From positions 11,798,696 to 11,862,695 of the forward strand of contig OX579638.1 of NCBI GenBank assembly GCA_951230915.1: DNA of 64,000 nt, read 5' to 3'. Source of the stretch: Antitrichia curtipendula. Taxonomy: Eukaryota; Streptophyta; Bryopsida; Hypnales; Leucodontaceae. Made by a program: the position numbers and the translations under genes. The first letter of the stretch is position 1. Each line of letters opens with the position of its first letter. The notes below the pieces were generated by a model. The model was given only the letters and a program-made list of their open reading frames with translations, had not been told where the DNA came from and searched no databases. Below, piece by piece: positions 32,662-44,820 of this stretch.

Positions 32662-35372
32662 ATGGAGGGAGGGGGAGACGAGGAGAGGATGCAAGAAGTA
32701 GCGCCCGACTTGAACGGCACGTTGGAAGATTACGATATCGATGAGGAAGAGCACCAGCAGCAGCAGGACGTGGTCGAGGACGACGAGCCTCAGCACGGGG
32801 ACGAGGATGATCATAACAACGGGTACCAGAATGGAGGTTCCAAGGACGCTATGGTAGAGAGTGATCCCAAGGATTCGCCCCACGGCTCGCAAGGAAAAGC
32901 GTCCGGTTCAGGGTTAGTTGCCAGTGGCCCTAGCTCCATAGCTCTAGTCGTAGTCTTACGTTTAGTCCTCGAGATGCAGCTCGCGAGTGTGTTGTGGTTG
33001 GGATTCCGGCGGGGTTTGTATGTAGGAGGTTAGTTTGGTCACTGGCCATGGCATGTACCAAGTGTAATAGCTAACGCAGTACCCGTTCGCTTGATAGAGG
33101 GAAGATTTTCATTGGCGGCTTGTCATGGGACACTTCCACAGGTACGTTCTCTTTTCTCCGCCTTTTCTCCCCTGATGTGATCCTTTTCTTCCTTTTGCCT
33201 CGATTCATGTTCCTTCGGATTCTTATGCTGGAGGAGCTTACAGCGTGTGTAGCAAGTCTTGCTATAACCGTCGACAATTCTTCCTATGTTGCGGACGTCG
33301 GTTCTTCCAACGACAGTTCTTCCTATGTTGCGAGACGTCGGTATCTTGACGTGGTTGCGTGTTTCCTTGCATTGTTTTCGAGTCCCGCATTGCTTGTTAC
33401 TTTCAATGCTTCGATTACCGCGCTGTACAGAGTTAGTGTAGAATTAGTTGCGCTATTTACTTGCAGCGCTAGGATTGAACCGGACATATCACGTCGCTGT
33501 TTAGTTCACTGGGGTGCTACAGGACATATTCGTCGGTGTCGAAGTCCAGTAGGTCTGACGTTCTATGCTGGTTTAGAAGTTGGTGGCTGTGGACGTATGG
33601 ATATTTGTCCGCAGTTTGAGTCTTAGTTTTTGGACTAATTTATGAACGGTTGTCTTACGAGAATAACGAATATCTTGTCTTCGAAGTCTATGCGGGTCCT
33701 TCATAGATAGACATGCCGCGTCATGCGTGTTGTTCTCTTATATTGTGTGATGTACAGACAATTTGCAGAGTCACTTCAAGAAGTATGGCGAGATCATCGA
33801 TGCCGTCATCATGAAAGATCGTTCCACCGGGCATCCTCGCGGCTTTGGATTCGTGACATTCGCCGATCCAGCTGTGTGTGACAACGTTGTGCTGGACAAG
33901 CACGTGATCGATGGGAGAACGGTAAGTTCCAGTCGGCTCTGTAGCGTTCCGGGCAGGTTGGCGTCGACTACTTATAGCTCCTCCCGTGTAGGCGGGAGTT
34001 ACGGGGTTAAGGGGCGTTATGTTTGACAGCTGATACTGATCTAGGTTGATTGGGAGCACTAGTGGAGTACGGGGATCTCACTAGATGTAGCTGCAGGTGG
34101 AGGCCAAAAAGTCAGTTCCTCGTGAAAACATGGCAGCAAGTAAAGGGCCGAAGACTAAGAAGATCTTTGTTGGAGGCATTCCTCCTTCTATTACAGATGG
34201 TATGCAGAAGTGCTTGCGAGCATTAGCTTCCCTTAATCTTTGTGTATGCAGTTCAGAGTGTAGTTGGTGCAACCCCGACTGCTAGGTCCTCATCGATTGA
34301 TAGGCATAGCAGCCCACGCGTAGGTGTGCAGTGCAGTCACGTAATGGGAATATGCTCAAAAGATGACCGTCTGTGGTGCTGTTTACAGAGGAGTTCAAGA
34401 GCTACTTTGCGGGCTTTGGAGCTGTAGCGGAACACCAGATCATGCAAGACCACAGCACCGGTAGGTCCCGTGGTTTTGGTTTTGTGACCTTCGACAGCGA
34501 ACAAGTGGTGGAGGACATTTTGGCCCACGGAAAGATGCACGAGCTAGGAGGAAAGCAGGTGAGTTGTGCTGATTGGACCACTTATTTTGCAGCATGGGCT
34601 GCAATGGAGGGCACTGATGTTAACCTTGTGCATTCGCTTCATCATTGAGCCGTGCAGGAGATTGAGTTGTGGTGATTTGAGTTGTGAGTTAGTTTGGTGT
34701 GTGTACTTCGGAAACGAGTATTCTTCCACGTAAGGGGTGCCATGAATTGTAGTTCTAGGGATATTGGAGTAGCGTGTTGACTGGGTGTGCTGGAACTTGG
34801 GCATGTGGCAGGTCGAAATCAAGAAGGCTGAACCAAAACGAGCCATTCAAGACAGTCCTGGCGGGGGCTACACCGGTGGACGGGGGGGCGGGTACGGCGC
34901 AAGTGCCGGTGGAGGCTATGGAGGATATGAGGGGAGCTACGGGGGCTCTGGCAGTGCCGGGTATGGTGGTTCCTATAACAGATCGGGTGGCTACGGAGGA
35001 AGAGGTGGTTATGGAGCTGGTGGCTACGGAGGAGGATATGGTGGGTATGGAGCAGGAGGCGGATATGGAGGAGGGTATGGAGCAGGTGGACTGGGTGTGG
35101 GAGCCTACGGCACAGGTGCAGGCGGAGGGTACGGGGGGAGCTTGGGTTATGGCTCGGGTGGGGGATATGGTGCTGGGATGATGGGCGGTTATGGCGACGG
35201 AGCCGACGGGTATGGATCGATGGGCTACGGTGGATACAGTGGGACTGGAGGTTATGGTGCCGGGTACAGCTCAAGCGGCGGTTATGGTGGAAGTTATGGG
35301 AGCAGTCGTGGTTACAGCGGCAGCGGTGGCGGTAGCAGCCATGGACGGTACCACCCGTATGGGAGAAGTTAG
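32662..35372 (+). CDS. Two-RRM, glycine-rich heterogeneous nuclear ribonucleoprotein (hnRNP A/B, Musashi-like), 6 exons
   Basis: Predicted single-strand RNA-binding protein of nuclear mRNA processing or transport. Exons: 32662-32912, 33098-33141, 33758-33921, 34097-34199, 34389-34558, 34812-35372, giving 430 aa. The N-terminus (about 1-83) is acidic. RRM1 has RNP2 KIFIGGL and RNP1 RGFGFVTF. RRM2 has RNP2 KIFVGGI and RNP1 RGFGFVTF, with the linker EAKKSVPRENM typical of plant UBA2/RNP1-like hnRNPs. The C-terminal 180 residues are Gly/Tyr/Ser-rich with GGYGG-type repeats, a low-complexity domain of the kind that drives RNP assembly. Splice phases agree at every junction. The ATG chosen is the first in frame with the acidic domain. 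The promoter carries a G-box. Confidence 0.93.
33271..33345 (+). repeat. 42-bp tandem duplication in intron 2 of the RRM gene
   Basis: ACTTCTTCCTATGTTGCG-like units occur twice: CGACAATTCTTCCTATGTTG near 33271 and CGACAGTTCTTCCTATGTTG near 33313, each followed by GACGTCGGT. Intronic, with no known role. Confidence 0.6.
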
Positions 35373-36312
35373 GTTTCGTTAGCCTGGGTGGTTAGAAACA
35401 GTGTCTTAGAGCAGTGTAGATCAACTGGAGGCTGTTAAATTATTAGCCACTGAGGCGGGCACTGTTGCACAAGAACCTAGTGATGAATTCCTTTTGATGG
35501 TTGGTTTCTTTTCAGTTTTTTTTTTCTTTCGATTGGGGAGGGAAGAGGGGGTGCCTGCTCAAGTACACTGAGAACGACAAGTTAGTTCAATTACTAAAAT
35601 TTTGTTCGAGTGCTCCTCAATAATGAAAAATCAATTCCAGTTTAGTATCTTGTTGGTGCAGTAGCTTTGTAGTTGGTGTTGATTCTTACAACCTTTGTTA
35701 TAGAAATAATATGATATATGTTGGTCAGGATACTTAACATTATATATCATCGGAGGTAAGTGTTATTTGAATGTATGATAATTTAAGCGAAAAGAAGATT
35801 GGTACTATGGTTCTCTTTGTGTGTCAACATAAATCAACTCTCTTTAGTGTGTAGTTGGTGAGTTGGTCTCCTATTTATTTCGTCTTAGTTTTGTCAACTT
35901 TTCAATGCTGTTCACTTCTATAAATTTTATCAGTTGGATTTTCAACGCTGGACATGATTATACAAGAGATGATTGTACTGACACAATTTTAGAAACGTTC
36001 ATGTCTCTTGGAGTGATTGTACAGACATGATTATTGAAACATTCAGAGCTTGATTGCAGAAACTAGATTGGAGAAACATTGAGAGCTATTGAATATTCTG
36101 ATGTGTTGTCAGAAAATCTATGTTCTAATTTGTATAATGGCTTAAGTATGGACTATGGACTCTCATTATTGATTGGGATTAAGTCAACATTTAAAATGAG
36201 CATGAAGGCCCAGCCACACATCAAATTGAACTCCTACCTTGAGAGGCGGCTGAAACCAGATGTCAAAGGATCGCCTATTCTTGTACTTCTCCCTCTGTTT
36301 TGAATGATATCT
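35373..36312. other. 3' flank of the RRM gene and AT-rich spacer
   Basis: No gene was recognised. The first 300 bases or so are likely 3' UTR; the rest is AT-rich. Confidence 0.5.
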
Positions 36313-37037
36313 GTGTAGGTGGCTCAAAAAGTGACCCTCGTCTTCAAACAACCTCGGAGTTCTGAAATGGAGAGCCCCCCTCTCTGCCTAAGACAAGCAG
36401 AATTTTGGACCAGCCTAATGCAGGCCACAAATTTCATGAGCAATACATTTCACAAGACACATATATTGTTCATGAATTTATGGGCCTGTATTAGGTTGGT
36501 CCAAAGTTGGTCTGTCATAGGTAGAGCTACCTTAATTGGTTCTAAAATGGACTGTCAACAATGTGAGAGCATAATAAGGGTTTGTCAATGGATGGAATAA
36601 GAGTCAAGGAGGGGCCATTTCAAAGCCAAGGTGTGTCTACTTAATTTTTCTAAAGGGGAATTGATTGTTCAATTGCCTTCTTATAAACGTTAAAAAAATG
36701 TAGGGTCCATTTAAATTTAGTAAGGGTCGCATTTAGGAACCTTGTATATTACTTTTTGAATGTTGTAGTGTTTGTTTTTGGTCAAGTCATATCTTTTTTT
36801 CAGACTGCATATGTGTGTGTTTTGCAAGGCCTAAGATCAGAAATAAGTGCCTATGGTAGAATTCTTTGGAAATTCATAAGTAATTCATAAATGCTTCAAA
36901 AAATATGAAACCACTTCTTTTAGATTCCGCATCAATTTTTCTTTAAGGGAAAAATAAGGGAAAATATTTTGGAGCATCTGAAAACCATCAAAAAGGCCCA
37001 ACAACCTTTAAAGTGTCGCTTTCTGAGCCACATACCT
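36313..37037. mobile_element. About 725-bp inverted-repeat element of the AGGTA family
   Basis: Left GTGGCTCAAAAAGTGAC-type and right GTCGCTTTCTGAGCCAC termini pair as inverted repeats with a few mismatches, followed outward on the right by ATACCT. The right 150 bases (AAAATATGAAACCACTT and following) are homologous to the 21744-22035 element. No transposase is present. Confidence 0.55.
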
Positions 37038-37560
37038 TTCTATTGTGTTTCACAAAAGAAACACTGGTAATATTCAAAAACAGGGGGAATAACTTAATAC
37101 TTATAACTTACAACCGTTGTAGTTTTGTGTCATTAGAATATGCTGGTTTGTACTTGAATTATGTATTTTGAAAAGATAGCATGATCTCCCAAAGTACTTT
37201 GAATCGGTACAATCAAATTCAAATTCATACATTTGACAATAAAAATAATCTACTTCAAAAGCTAGCTAAAAGACAAAAATTATTGAGCTATTAGCAAACC
37301 ACATTAATTGAAGAAAAACTTGGCCAATTGCACTTCAAAAATGCCATGGTGTTGATCAAATTTGAATTTGATTGTACGCGCTTCCAATGATAGAAATTTC
37401 AAGTTCTAATTATAAACCAATAAAAAGTTAGAGGATTACTTAGAGGAATGGTTTACTAGTTACATTGAGAACAATCTAATTAGCATTGTACCATTGCCCA
37501 TTTGATGAATGTGCCAAGCCACATCAGTTTGTTGCACAAATTCTAATGATGATATAGCTA

Positions 37561-37919
37561 AGGTAGTCTGCTCTAAAACTGCCCATCTCCTTCGAACTTC
37601 CCCTATTATTAGCTGGAAAATAGAGATGAGGTGATCCTTAAATGGACCACTTTAGCCATTGAATGCATTGAGAAAAAAAACACTTATTGCATGAGTCAAT
37701 CATTGTCTTTGATTTCCTCACATCTCTTTACAAGTTGCAAGTAGATGGATTTTGGAAGACCTATGGTCACAAATAGGTGCCTATGCCCAAAGATCACTTG
37801 TGTTAAGTTCTACAGCTATTTTTCTTTCTCTAAAAAATGATTTAAAAAATTTTTGTCCACATAAACGTGTGAAAAAAGCAGACTAGCCTTTAAATGGTTG
37901 CTTTAAGATCACACTACCT
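37561..37919. mobile_element. 359-bp AGGTAGT-ended MITE with TA target duplication
   Basis: It opens TA-AGGTAGTCTGCTCTAAAAC and closes TTTAAGATCACACTACCT-TA. The terminal repeats match imperfectly (AGGTAGT perfect, then scattered differences). The right half shares a CACTTGTGTTAAGTTC-like segment with other members. Confidence 0.55.
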
Positions 37920-37977
37920 TACATTTGGTTGCACCTTCCAACTTTTTGGTATGGTTGAGGCACCAGCAGTCGATCAT

Positions 37978-38205
37978 TTAATCAATAAAAGACGCAGAAG
38001 ACGTTTTCTAGCCAATGAATAACAAATCTCTCCGTGTAGGACAGAACTGCAATTATTCATCTTCCAAATTTTGTGTGAAAATTGGGAATGTCTTCTATAG
38101 GAGTTTGTCTTCTTATAAGTGCTTTTTCATTTTTTTAAGCCAACAATTCACAAGTTATCCAAACATATGATTTCCACGGTGACCGACTTGTCATTTAAGG
38201 GTTAA
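37978..38205. mobile_element. 228-bp TTAA-type MITE, reverse orientation
   Basis: The right boundary reads TGTCATTTAAGGGTTAA. Read on the minus strand, it matches the left end of the 20233 copy (TTAACCCTTAAA, then GGTGACC and GTGGAAATCAT). The opposite end (TTAATCAATAAAA) is decayed but still begins with TTAA. Interior homology includes the ATTCATCTTC segment. Confidence 0.62.
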
Positions 38206-39724
38206 GCAATTTTGGAGCAAATGGTGAGAAGTATGAGGTGGTGGAAATTTTTCCCATGTAGGAAGACATGAAATATGGAGATAGAAAAAAATTCAGAATT
38301 TTATTCCCAAAATTGAAATTACTGTGAATTTTGGGAGCCAAAAAGTGTACTTGTCTAGTAGCCATTCTCTAGAGTCTTCCAATTTTGCTCATTCAAAAAC
38401 TACTTTCTTGCTCACTACTTCGGGACATGTACCATAACCTTATTAGTTCCAACCTTGACAAGGCCAAAAGAAACTCATTCCAAGCTTGAGTTCCAACCTA
38501 AGGTTAGAAATAGCGCACCCTACAAGTTGGATATTGGGCATGGTTGACAACTAGTGCTTCTACCTTAGGGCCAACTTACATGTGAGCCTGGTGGGCAAAG
38601 AAAGCAACTGAAAGACAAGAACAATGCCACTGATGATCGGTAAGCGTGGAAGTAGAAAAGAGAGTTCCACGATATCAGTGTATTAGACATTGTAGAAGGA
38701 GCATAAAAGTGATTTCTATATTTTGACCCTCTTGACTCCTTCCACCTACCGATACATGTAAGGAGGCCCTTAATCCTCGCATGAGGGTTTGTTCACATTA
38801 TTTTTTTTCCTAGGCTCAGGACCCGTATGGCCTTGTTTTCCAACGCCAGAGTCTGCAACCGGCTAGTTTAAATGCAATTAAATAACCCTTAATTACTGTG
38901 AAGGTTACTTAATTCAAACTTGCACTTGCCTCAACTCAAATCTGCACTTCACAGACGAGGGAGGGACAGTGGGGGGTACAATCACATGCTGGTCTTCTTA
39001 GTGCAGTGATTTTTGCAACATTTGAATTTTGCCCATGTAAGGTGAAGGTACCCCATAATTGATCAAATAAGCAATTCTTGACAAAGTTTGGAGTGGTGCA
39101 AGGCAAAGAAAATATTTTCAGAGGTGCATTGATAGAAATGACAGAGATTGCAAAAAAATTGGTATTTTTATTGCTTGAGTTGAAATTACTATGAAATTTT
39201 GGGAGGTAAAAAGTGCTCCGGAGCCATAGACAATCACCAGACGCTTCTATTTCAATCTTAGCCAAACTACTTTCATGCCCACTACTTCTTGTTTTTTTGC
39301 TCACCTCTTTGGGATATGTCTTGTGATCTTATTAGTCCTAACCTAAAAAAGGGAAAAATAATGCATTCCAAGGCTTGGTTGGAAATTGACCCTAGCATTG
39401 GTGGGAAATAGAATACTCTACAGGTCGTACGTGGGTACCTGATCGGAAATGGATACCTCTACCTTATATAACATTGTAAACCAGCCCAAAACGTCCCTTC
39501 TTGGAGATTGGGATAGTCCCTGTAGGGAACCCTAGGAGTGAATTGAGTTTAAATCCTAAAGCTCTTTCATATTTAACCCTTGAATACTCCGACATCCAAT
39601 TTTTGGATGACGAACAACTTGAAACTCAGGTTTCATCCTCATTACTGTTTAGATGAAAGTCATCTTAATTTGCAACAACACTAGCATGTGAGCCTAAAAA
39701 TGCAAGCCTACAAGCTTTAACCCT

Positions 39725-39950
39725 AGGTGTATATAGGTACTCTACAATTATTGAAGGTGCCTATAACATATTTATAACATAAGTACCCTATAACTATGGA
39801 AGGTGCTTATAACATAAGTATCGATAACATAGACACCTAAAATATAAATCTCTTATAACCATAGAAGATGTCTATAAAATACACACCTATAATATAGGCA
39901 CCTATAGTATAAATATCCTATAACTATGGAAGGTGCCTATAACATACTAA
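39725..39950. repeat. About 60-bp minisatellite, four degenerate copies
   Basis: Recurring CTATAACTATGGAAGGTGCC followed by TATAACATA occurs at about 39732 (variant), 39785, 39848 (variant) and 39911, spaced 57-64 bp. The remainder of each unit contains TAGGCACCTA-like inverted segments, so units can fold. AT-rich and noncoding. Confidence 0.65.
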
Positions 39951-41780
39951 CATAGGAGCCCATGCTCCTAAGCTCATGGGTTCAAGATCATAGACTCACA
40001 CACTAGCAACATCTCTTAATTTCTGGAGATACTTTATGAAGTTGTTGTCCGTTGGATTTGGTGTTATTAGAGTACCTTTTTTTCTAAAATTTAAAATGTG
40101 GAAGTATATCAAGTGGTTGACCAAGCCCAAATTGCATTGACTTTAGTTCAAAACTAGATTTGCAATAATGAAGTCATAGATTTAAATAATACAAATATTT
40201 CAAAAAATCAACGTGTGAAGAAAACCTCATTTCAAATCTACTCTAACAAATTGCACTCAAAATATTATAATATTTTGCTTGTAATCTAATTTTGAAGGAA
40301 TTTTAAAAGTTTTATTTAAAAATTTATTAAAAAAATATTGGTGATAGCATTGGTGAATCTAACTGTACAAATGGAATTGAAAACTCAAAATGTACAACTT
40401 TAATTTGTATATGTTAAACCTTGCTTGAAAGTCATTTCAAAGGCAATTTCAAGAGATATGATGAAATTGAACCAAAGCAGTTGCGATTTTAAGAGTAAAA
40501 CCAAATATGAATTGTATTCTACTATAATTTTTATAAGTTCCTGGCCAATGAAGAACATATGATTCACCAAATTTTGCACAAGAAAATTGCCATGCATTGA
40601 AAATCATGAAAGACTTTCTTTTGCCATTTTAGTAGTAATTAATTTGTAGTCTATTCTAAACAACTTCAATGTCATTAAATTAACAGAATTCCACAACTTT
40701 GACACTTCTAAGGACTTGAGACATGAAACACAAATTTGTACCAATTCTAGTTTTATTAGATTTTTGCAAAAGAATGTCACAATTTTTTGAAGCTAGAATT
40801 GGGACATTTCTACATTATTTGGCAATAAAAAGATGAATGAATAGAACTAAACATTTCTCTGATGATTTCCATCTCGATAATGCACTTAGGCTTATAAAAA
40901 GACCTCACAAAATCAATAATCTTCCTCGTTCACTAGAGATTTTTAGAACTTCCTACAATCTATAAAGACACTCCACTTTGACATCAAAAGAGGGCTTATT
41001 ACATGAGTGAATTATTGCCATTTGACTTAAGTTACAAAGAAGTTCATAGTTTTGGCAATTTCTTCAATCGTAGAACTATGTAATGGAATGAATCCCTTAT
41101 GGTCAATTTTTCCATCAAGTGATCACCTCCAATAGTCTAAGATGAACTTGGATCAAAGAAGGGTCATAATTTTTCTAATGAATTTTAAGAGAGGTAAGTG
41201 GTAATTTGATACATGTTTTCATCCCTACAATAGTGAAGAAACCCAATATGAGAATGCCAACAAAATGTTTCAAGATCAGTAAACCGGCTTTAAAAATAAA
41301 TCCAATATTACAAGGTATGCTCAACTTCAGATATAAACTTGAATAGATTTTAGGTTCCAAGAAAATAAAAATAAATGTTATTCTCTACTAAAATACATTA
41401 GATATGATAGAGTTTACTTGAAGGCCTCAAGCAAGCTCAAGTTAGTTCTCAATGCTCAAACAACCTTGATTTGGTTTCCAAAATAAACCACCAACTTGGG
41501 CATACTTGAGAGCCTAAAGTTAACTCAAATGAGTTTTGAGATTAGAAAATAGGTCATTTAGGTCCTAAAGTTAACTCAAATCCCAAACCATAACAAAATA
41601 TTTTGAGATCCTATAACTATAATTTAAAATAAATTATAAATACTTATCCAATTGTTCATATCTTGTTTCTCTCATATCATACTTTGAGAGCTCTAGAAGG
41701 CCTTGGTTATATAGAAGAGAAATCTCTTGGAGGTTGTATGTTCAAGAATTATATAATGTTCCAAAGATTATCATTTTTCT

Positions 41781-41832
41781 ATTGAAATTGTATATTGAAA
41801 TTGTATATTGAAATTGTATATTGAAATTGTAT
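41781..41832. repeat. 13-bp tandem repeat, four perfect copies
   Basis: ATTGAAATTGTAT is repeated four times without a mismatch. Simple AT-rich tandem repeat. Confidence 0.9.
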
Positions 41833-44075
41833 ATACGTTATAATATAATATGAAGTTAAACTTCAACATGATAAATGTTTAAATAGGATAGTATCAAAAC
41901 ACAAAATATTAATATGCAAGATATTATATAAGATGAAAAAATAGTTTTTGAAACTTTAGTCTAAAAGTGAGTACCAATTTAGATATATGAGACTCAAAAT
42001 TAGACCTTATTGACACAATGACATCATTGTCATTGTGATATTTTTTAGTTTTGCTTGATTTACATTAGTATAACATAACATATTTTAGAGTTTGTTTTTT
42101 TGTACAATCAAACCCAATATATTCTTACCATAATTTATTGTACATCTTCTAAACAAGAGAGCCTAGGGTCAAATATATATTTCTATACTTAAAGTTTGTA
42201 CTTTGAAAATCTATATTTTATTCATGAATTATGTAAAAAAAAGAGAATTATGTATAAACAAAGAAAATCTAAACTCTCATTTTAGTTACTATTAAATTTT
42301 CAATTTTTTTAGATAGTTTAATTATGAAAACCACTCTCAAATGCTCGTTTACTTGTTTTAAGGTGTAACCAACAAGTCTTTAATGCTCAAATATTATTTT
42401 TTACATATTTTTGCTTATGATTTTTTATTCATTATATAAATATATTAATTACCTCAATTTCATCAAATTGGTCACAAATGATGGTTATTTTCTAAAGATT
42501 CAACTTTGTATTACATTGGATCAATAAAAAGTTATTAGGACAAAACATCGTTACAAAAGCACTTTGACCATCATCCAAGAGATTATGACCTTGGAAGTAT
42601 GTAACCCATAAAATTACCATCATAAGTGTGTTGTAATAGAATGACTTTTTTTGCATATACAAAAATCTATGTACTTTATGACATTAATATTGGATTAGAA
42701 TGAGAACTTATATTTGTATACCCAAGACTATTGTAGTTTTTTTTCCAAAAAGTAAATTTTTTTAATAATAACTTTATGGTTGTGTGAAAAATCAAAATAT
42801 AGTGAAAATCATCAAATTAGAAAGAAAACTTTCTGCATGATATATATTTTAGGTCTTCGACTTTCCATGTAGCAATCGATTTCCAATTATTTTTTTCCAT
42901 AATATAGATATCATGATCTACTACAAGACTAACAACATGCCTTTACGTGTACAAAACCGTGCCCACAAATCTAAAAAAATTAGTGCATACAACATAATCC
43001 CCAATGTATTTGCAAATGGATATTTGAAAGGAGTATAGGAAATCTTTTGCAATGCATCCTTTGGTGTGTGCTAGAGGTACATTAGAATTTGGTACAATAA
43101 TAATATATTGAAGTGTTTGATTATACATTTGTGGATAAATGGAATGAAGTGTGTGCCATGGCAACCAAATTGAAGGACAATAGTGATACAACCTAGCATC
43201 TCATTGGTGGTACAACTTGATTATGGATTAAATCTTGGTTGCAAAAGTTGTGTAAGACATAACTTGTGTAAATACATTTATTTTTTAAAGAAGGAACTGG
43301 GGTATCTAATGATAATACAACTAACATTTTAGATTGGATTCTATGTTGAATGTATGTGTACCATAAACACAACAATACTATATTACAATCATTGAAGAAG
43401 TTATAGAATGGATACTATAATTCCATATATTATTTTTAAAATTGCTAACTAGCGTCCATTGAACTTACAATTGGACAGAGCTTTCATTCTAAACTTTTGG
43501 GAAGCCATATAATTGATTCAATTAGCAAGAACATCATGTGGTTGAATTCATTTCCTCCAAAAAAAAAAATTGATTTTAGCCTTGCAACTTTGGGTTAAAA
43601 TGATTTGAAGCAATTTGGAGTCTTTTAGCATTGCAAAACTTTAAGGGGTACTTTAAGAGGAACAAAAATACCTATCATCACCACAAAGTATTGAGATTGG
43701 AATGGAGTATAGTGAGGTTATTTTGCCTCCTTGATGTTGGTGGCAAATTCTTAGACATTCCCCCTTAGTGTGAATCAGTGTTTTTCTTTACCATTACAAT
43801 TTTTGAACATCTGACTAAATCCAAAGGTGTTGGCTACTTTTTGTAAAAGAATTCTTCATTTTTTTGGGATTGAAAGAGTCAGATTGTTGCTGCACTTCAA
43901 GACAAATAGCCAAAGTATACCTAGGTATCACCTAATTTTGAAATAAATATCATCCAAGTATCACATGACTATTGAATAAATAGTTGACTTCTTCTCCAAA
44001 ATGATAAACAAAATAACACTAGTTTGAATGTTCACCAAACCTGTGTGAATATGAATGTACCCTTTTGTGAGAAAA

Positions 44076-44094
44076 AGAAAAGAAAAGAAAAGAC
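44076..44094. repeat. AAAAG microsatellite
   Basis: Short run of AAAAG units at the boundary between AT-rich DNA and the kinesin-5 gene island. Confidence 0.7.
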
Positions 44095-44179
44095 ATAAAA
44101 ATACCCTCAACTTAGCAAGGCTAGCAAGCACTCTAGCCAAGGGGGTACAGAAAAAAAAATGAAAAAAACAGTCTGTCAG

Positions 44180-44187
44180 AACGGTCA
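44180..44187 (+). promoter_or_regulatory. MSA-like AACGGTCA box upstream of kinesin-5
   Basis: AACGG followed by TCA matches the core and right half of the plant mitosis-specific activator element bound by R1R2R3-MYB proteins. A second CTCAACGG lies at 44400-44407. Kinesin-5 genes are G2/M-expressed in plants, so the position is sensible, but the left half of this box does not fit the consensus. Confidence 0.3.
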
Positions 44188-44399
44188 CCGGATTTGAATG
44201 CCTTCACAACTCAATCTACGGAAAATAGAACAGCAGTACCCACCGCCTTCACAGTTCCCAATAAAGAGCCCATGTACCCTTTCGGTAGATTCTCAGCGCC
44301 GCAACCAAGTTCAGCCTGCGGAGAGATCTACATAATTGACCAAATGTAGGTTTTCGTACTAGGAAATGAAGACCTTAGGTACATGTGGGAACAGCGACG

Positions 44400-44407
44400 C
44401 TCAACGG
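44400..44407 (+). promoter_or_regulatory. Second MSA-like box CTCAACGG
   Basis: CTCAACGG fits the YCYAACGG left half of the MSA consensus; the bases after it (GTC) do not fully fit. About 415 bases before the ATG, near a pyrimidine-rich probable leader. Confidence 0.3.
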
Positions 44408-44820
44408 GTCTGTGTCCCCTTTGTCCCTCCCATTCTTCCCGCTCGGCAGTCTGTCTGTCTTGCCCCATTCTCGCCATCTCCACATTGCATTCGTCGATCT
44501 CGCCTGTCGTGCCTGCATTCTCGGTTGCAAGCTTTTCGCTCCATCAGGACGTTCTTTTTTTTGGTTTGTTCCGAAGCGAGAGAGAGCTTGGGAGCTTTGG
44601 AAGCGTAGGCAGTGGAGATCAATCTATCAATCTATTCGCCAAGGAAGACGCCAAGTCAAGGAGGTTGCTGCAAAGTTGATGGCATTTGGTGTCTGATACT
44701 TTCAAATCAATATTGTATTTTGTGTTCCTGCTCTTTGAGCTTTCAGCAAAACTGGCGCGCGATCCAGTCCTGTTTTCGCCACGGCCGGCTCGGCCTTCGC
44801 CTAAAATTCCGGTTGATGCC

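Larger units (their letters stand above)
38206..44150. other. Gene-poor AT-rich block
   Basis: No protein or RNA gene was recognised in about 6 kb. It holds a copy of the GGATTGG...CCCTAGGAGTGAATT repeat at about 39498-39550, a minisatellite (39725-39950) and a 13-bp tandem repeat (41781-41832). An isolated TTTAACCCTTGA near 39573 could be a truncated TTAA-element end, but its partner was not found. Confidence 0.55.

Noticed and set aside
34819..35274. Antisense His/Arg/Leu-rich frame opposite the glycine-rich domain
   Set aside because: It is a compositional shadow of the GGYGG repeats on the coding strand.
36319..36600. 93-codon frame between the RRM and kinesin genes
   Set aside because: It lies inside an inverted-repeat element and has no recognisable domain.
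39955..40000. tRNA-like GGGTTCAAGATC stretch
   Set aside because: No acceptor stem, anticodon arm or D-arm can be formed around it; it resembles a T-loop by chance.
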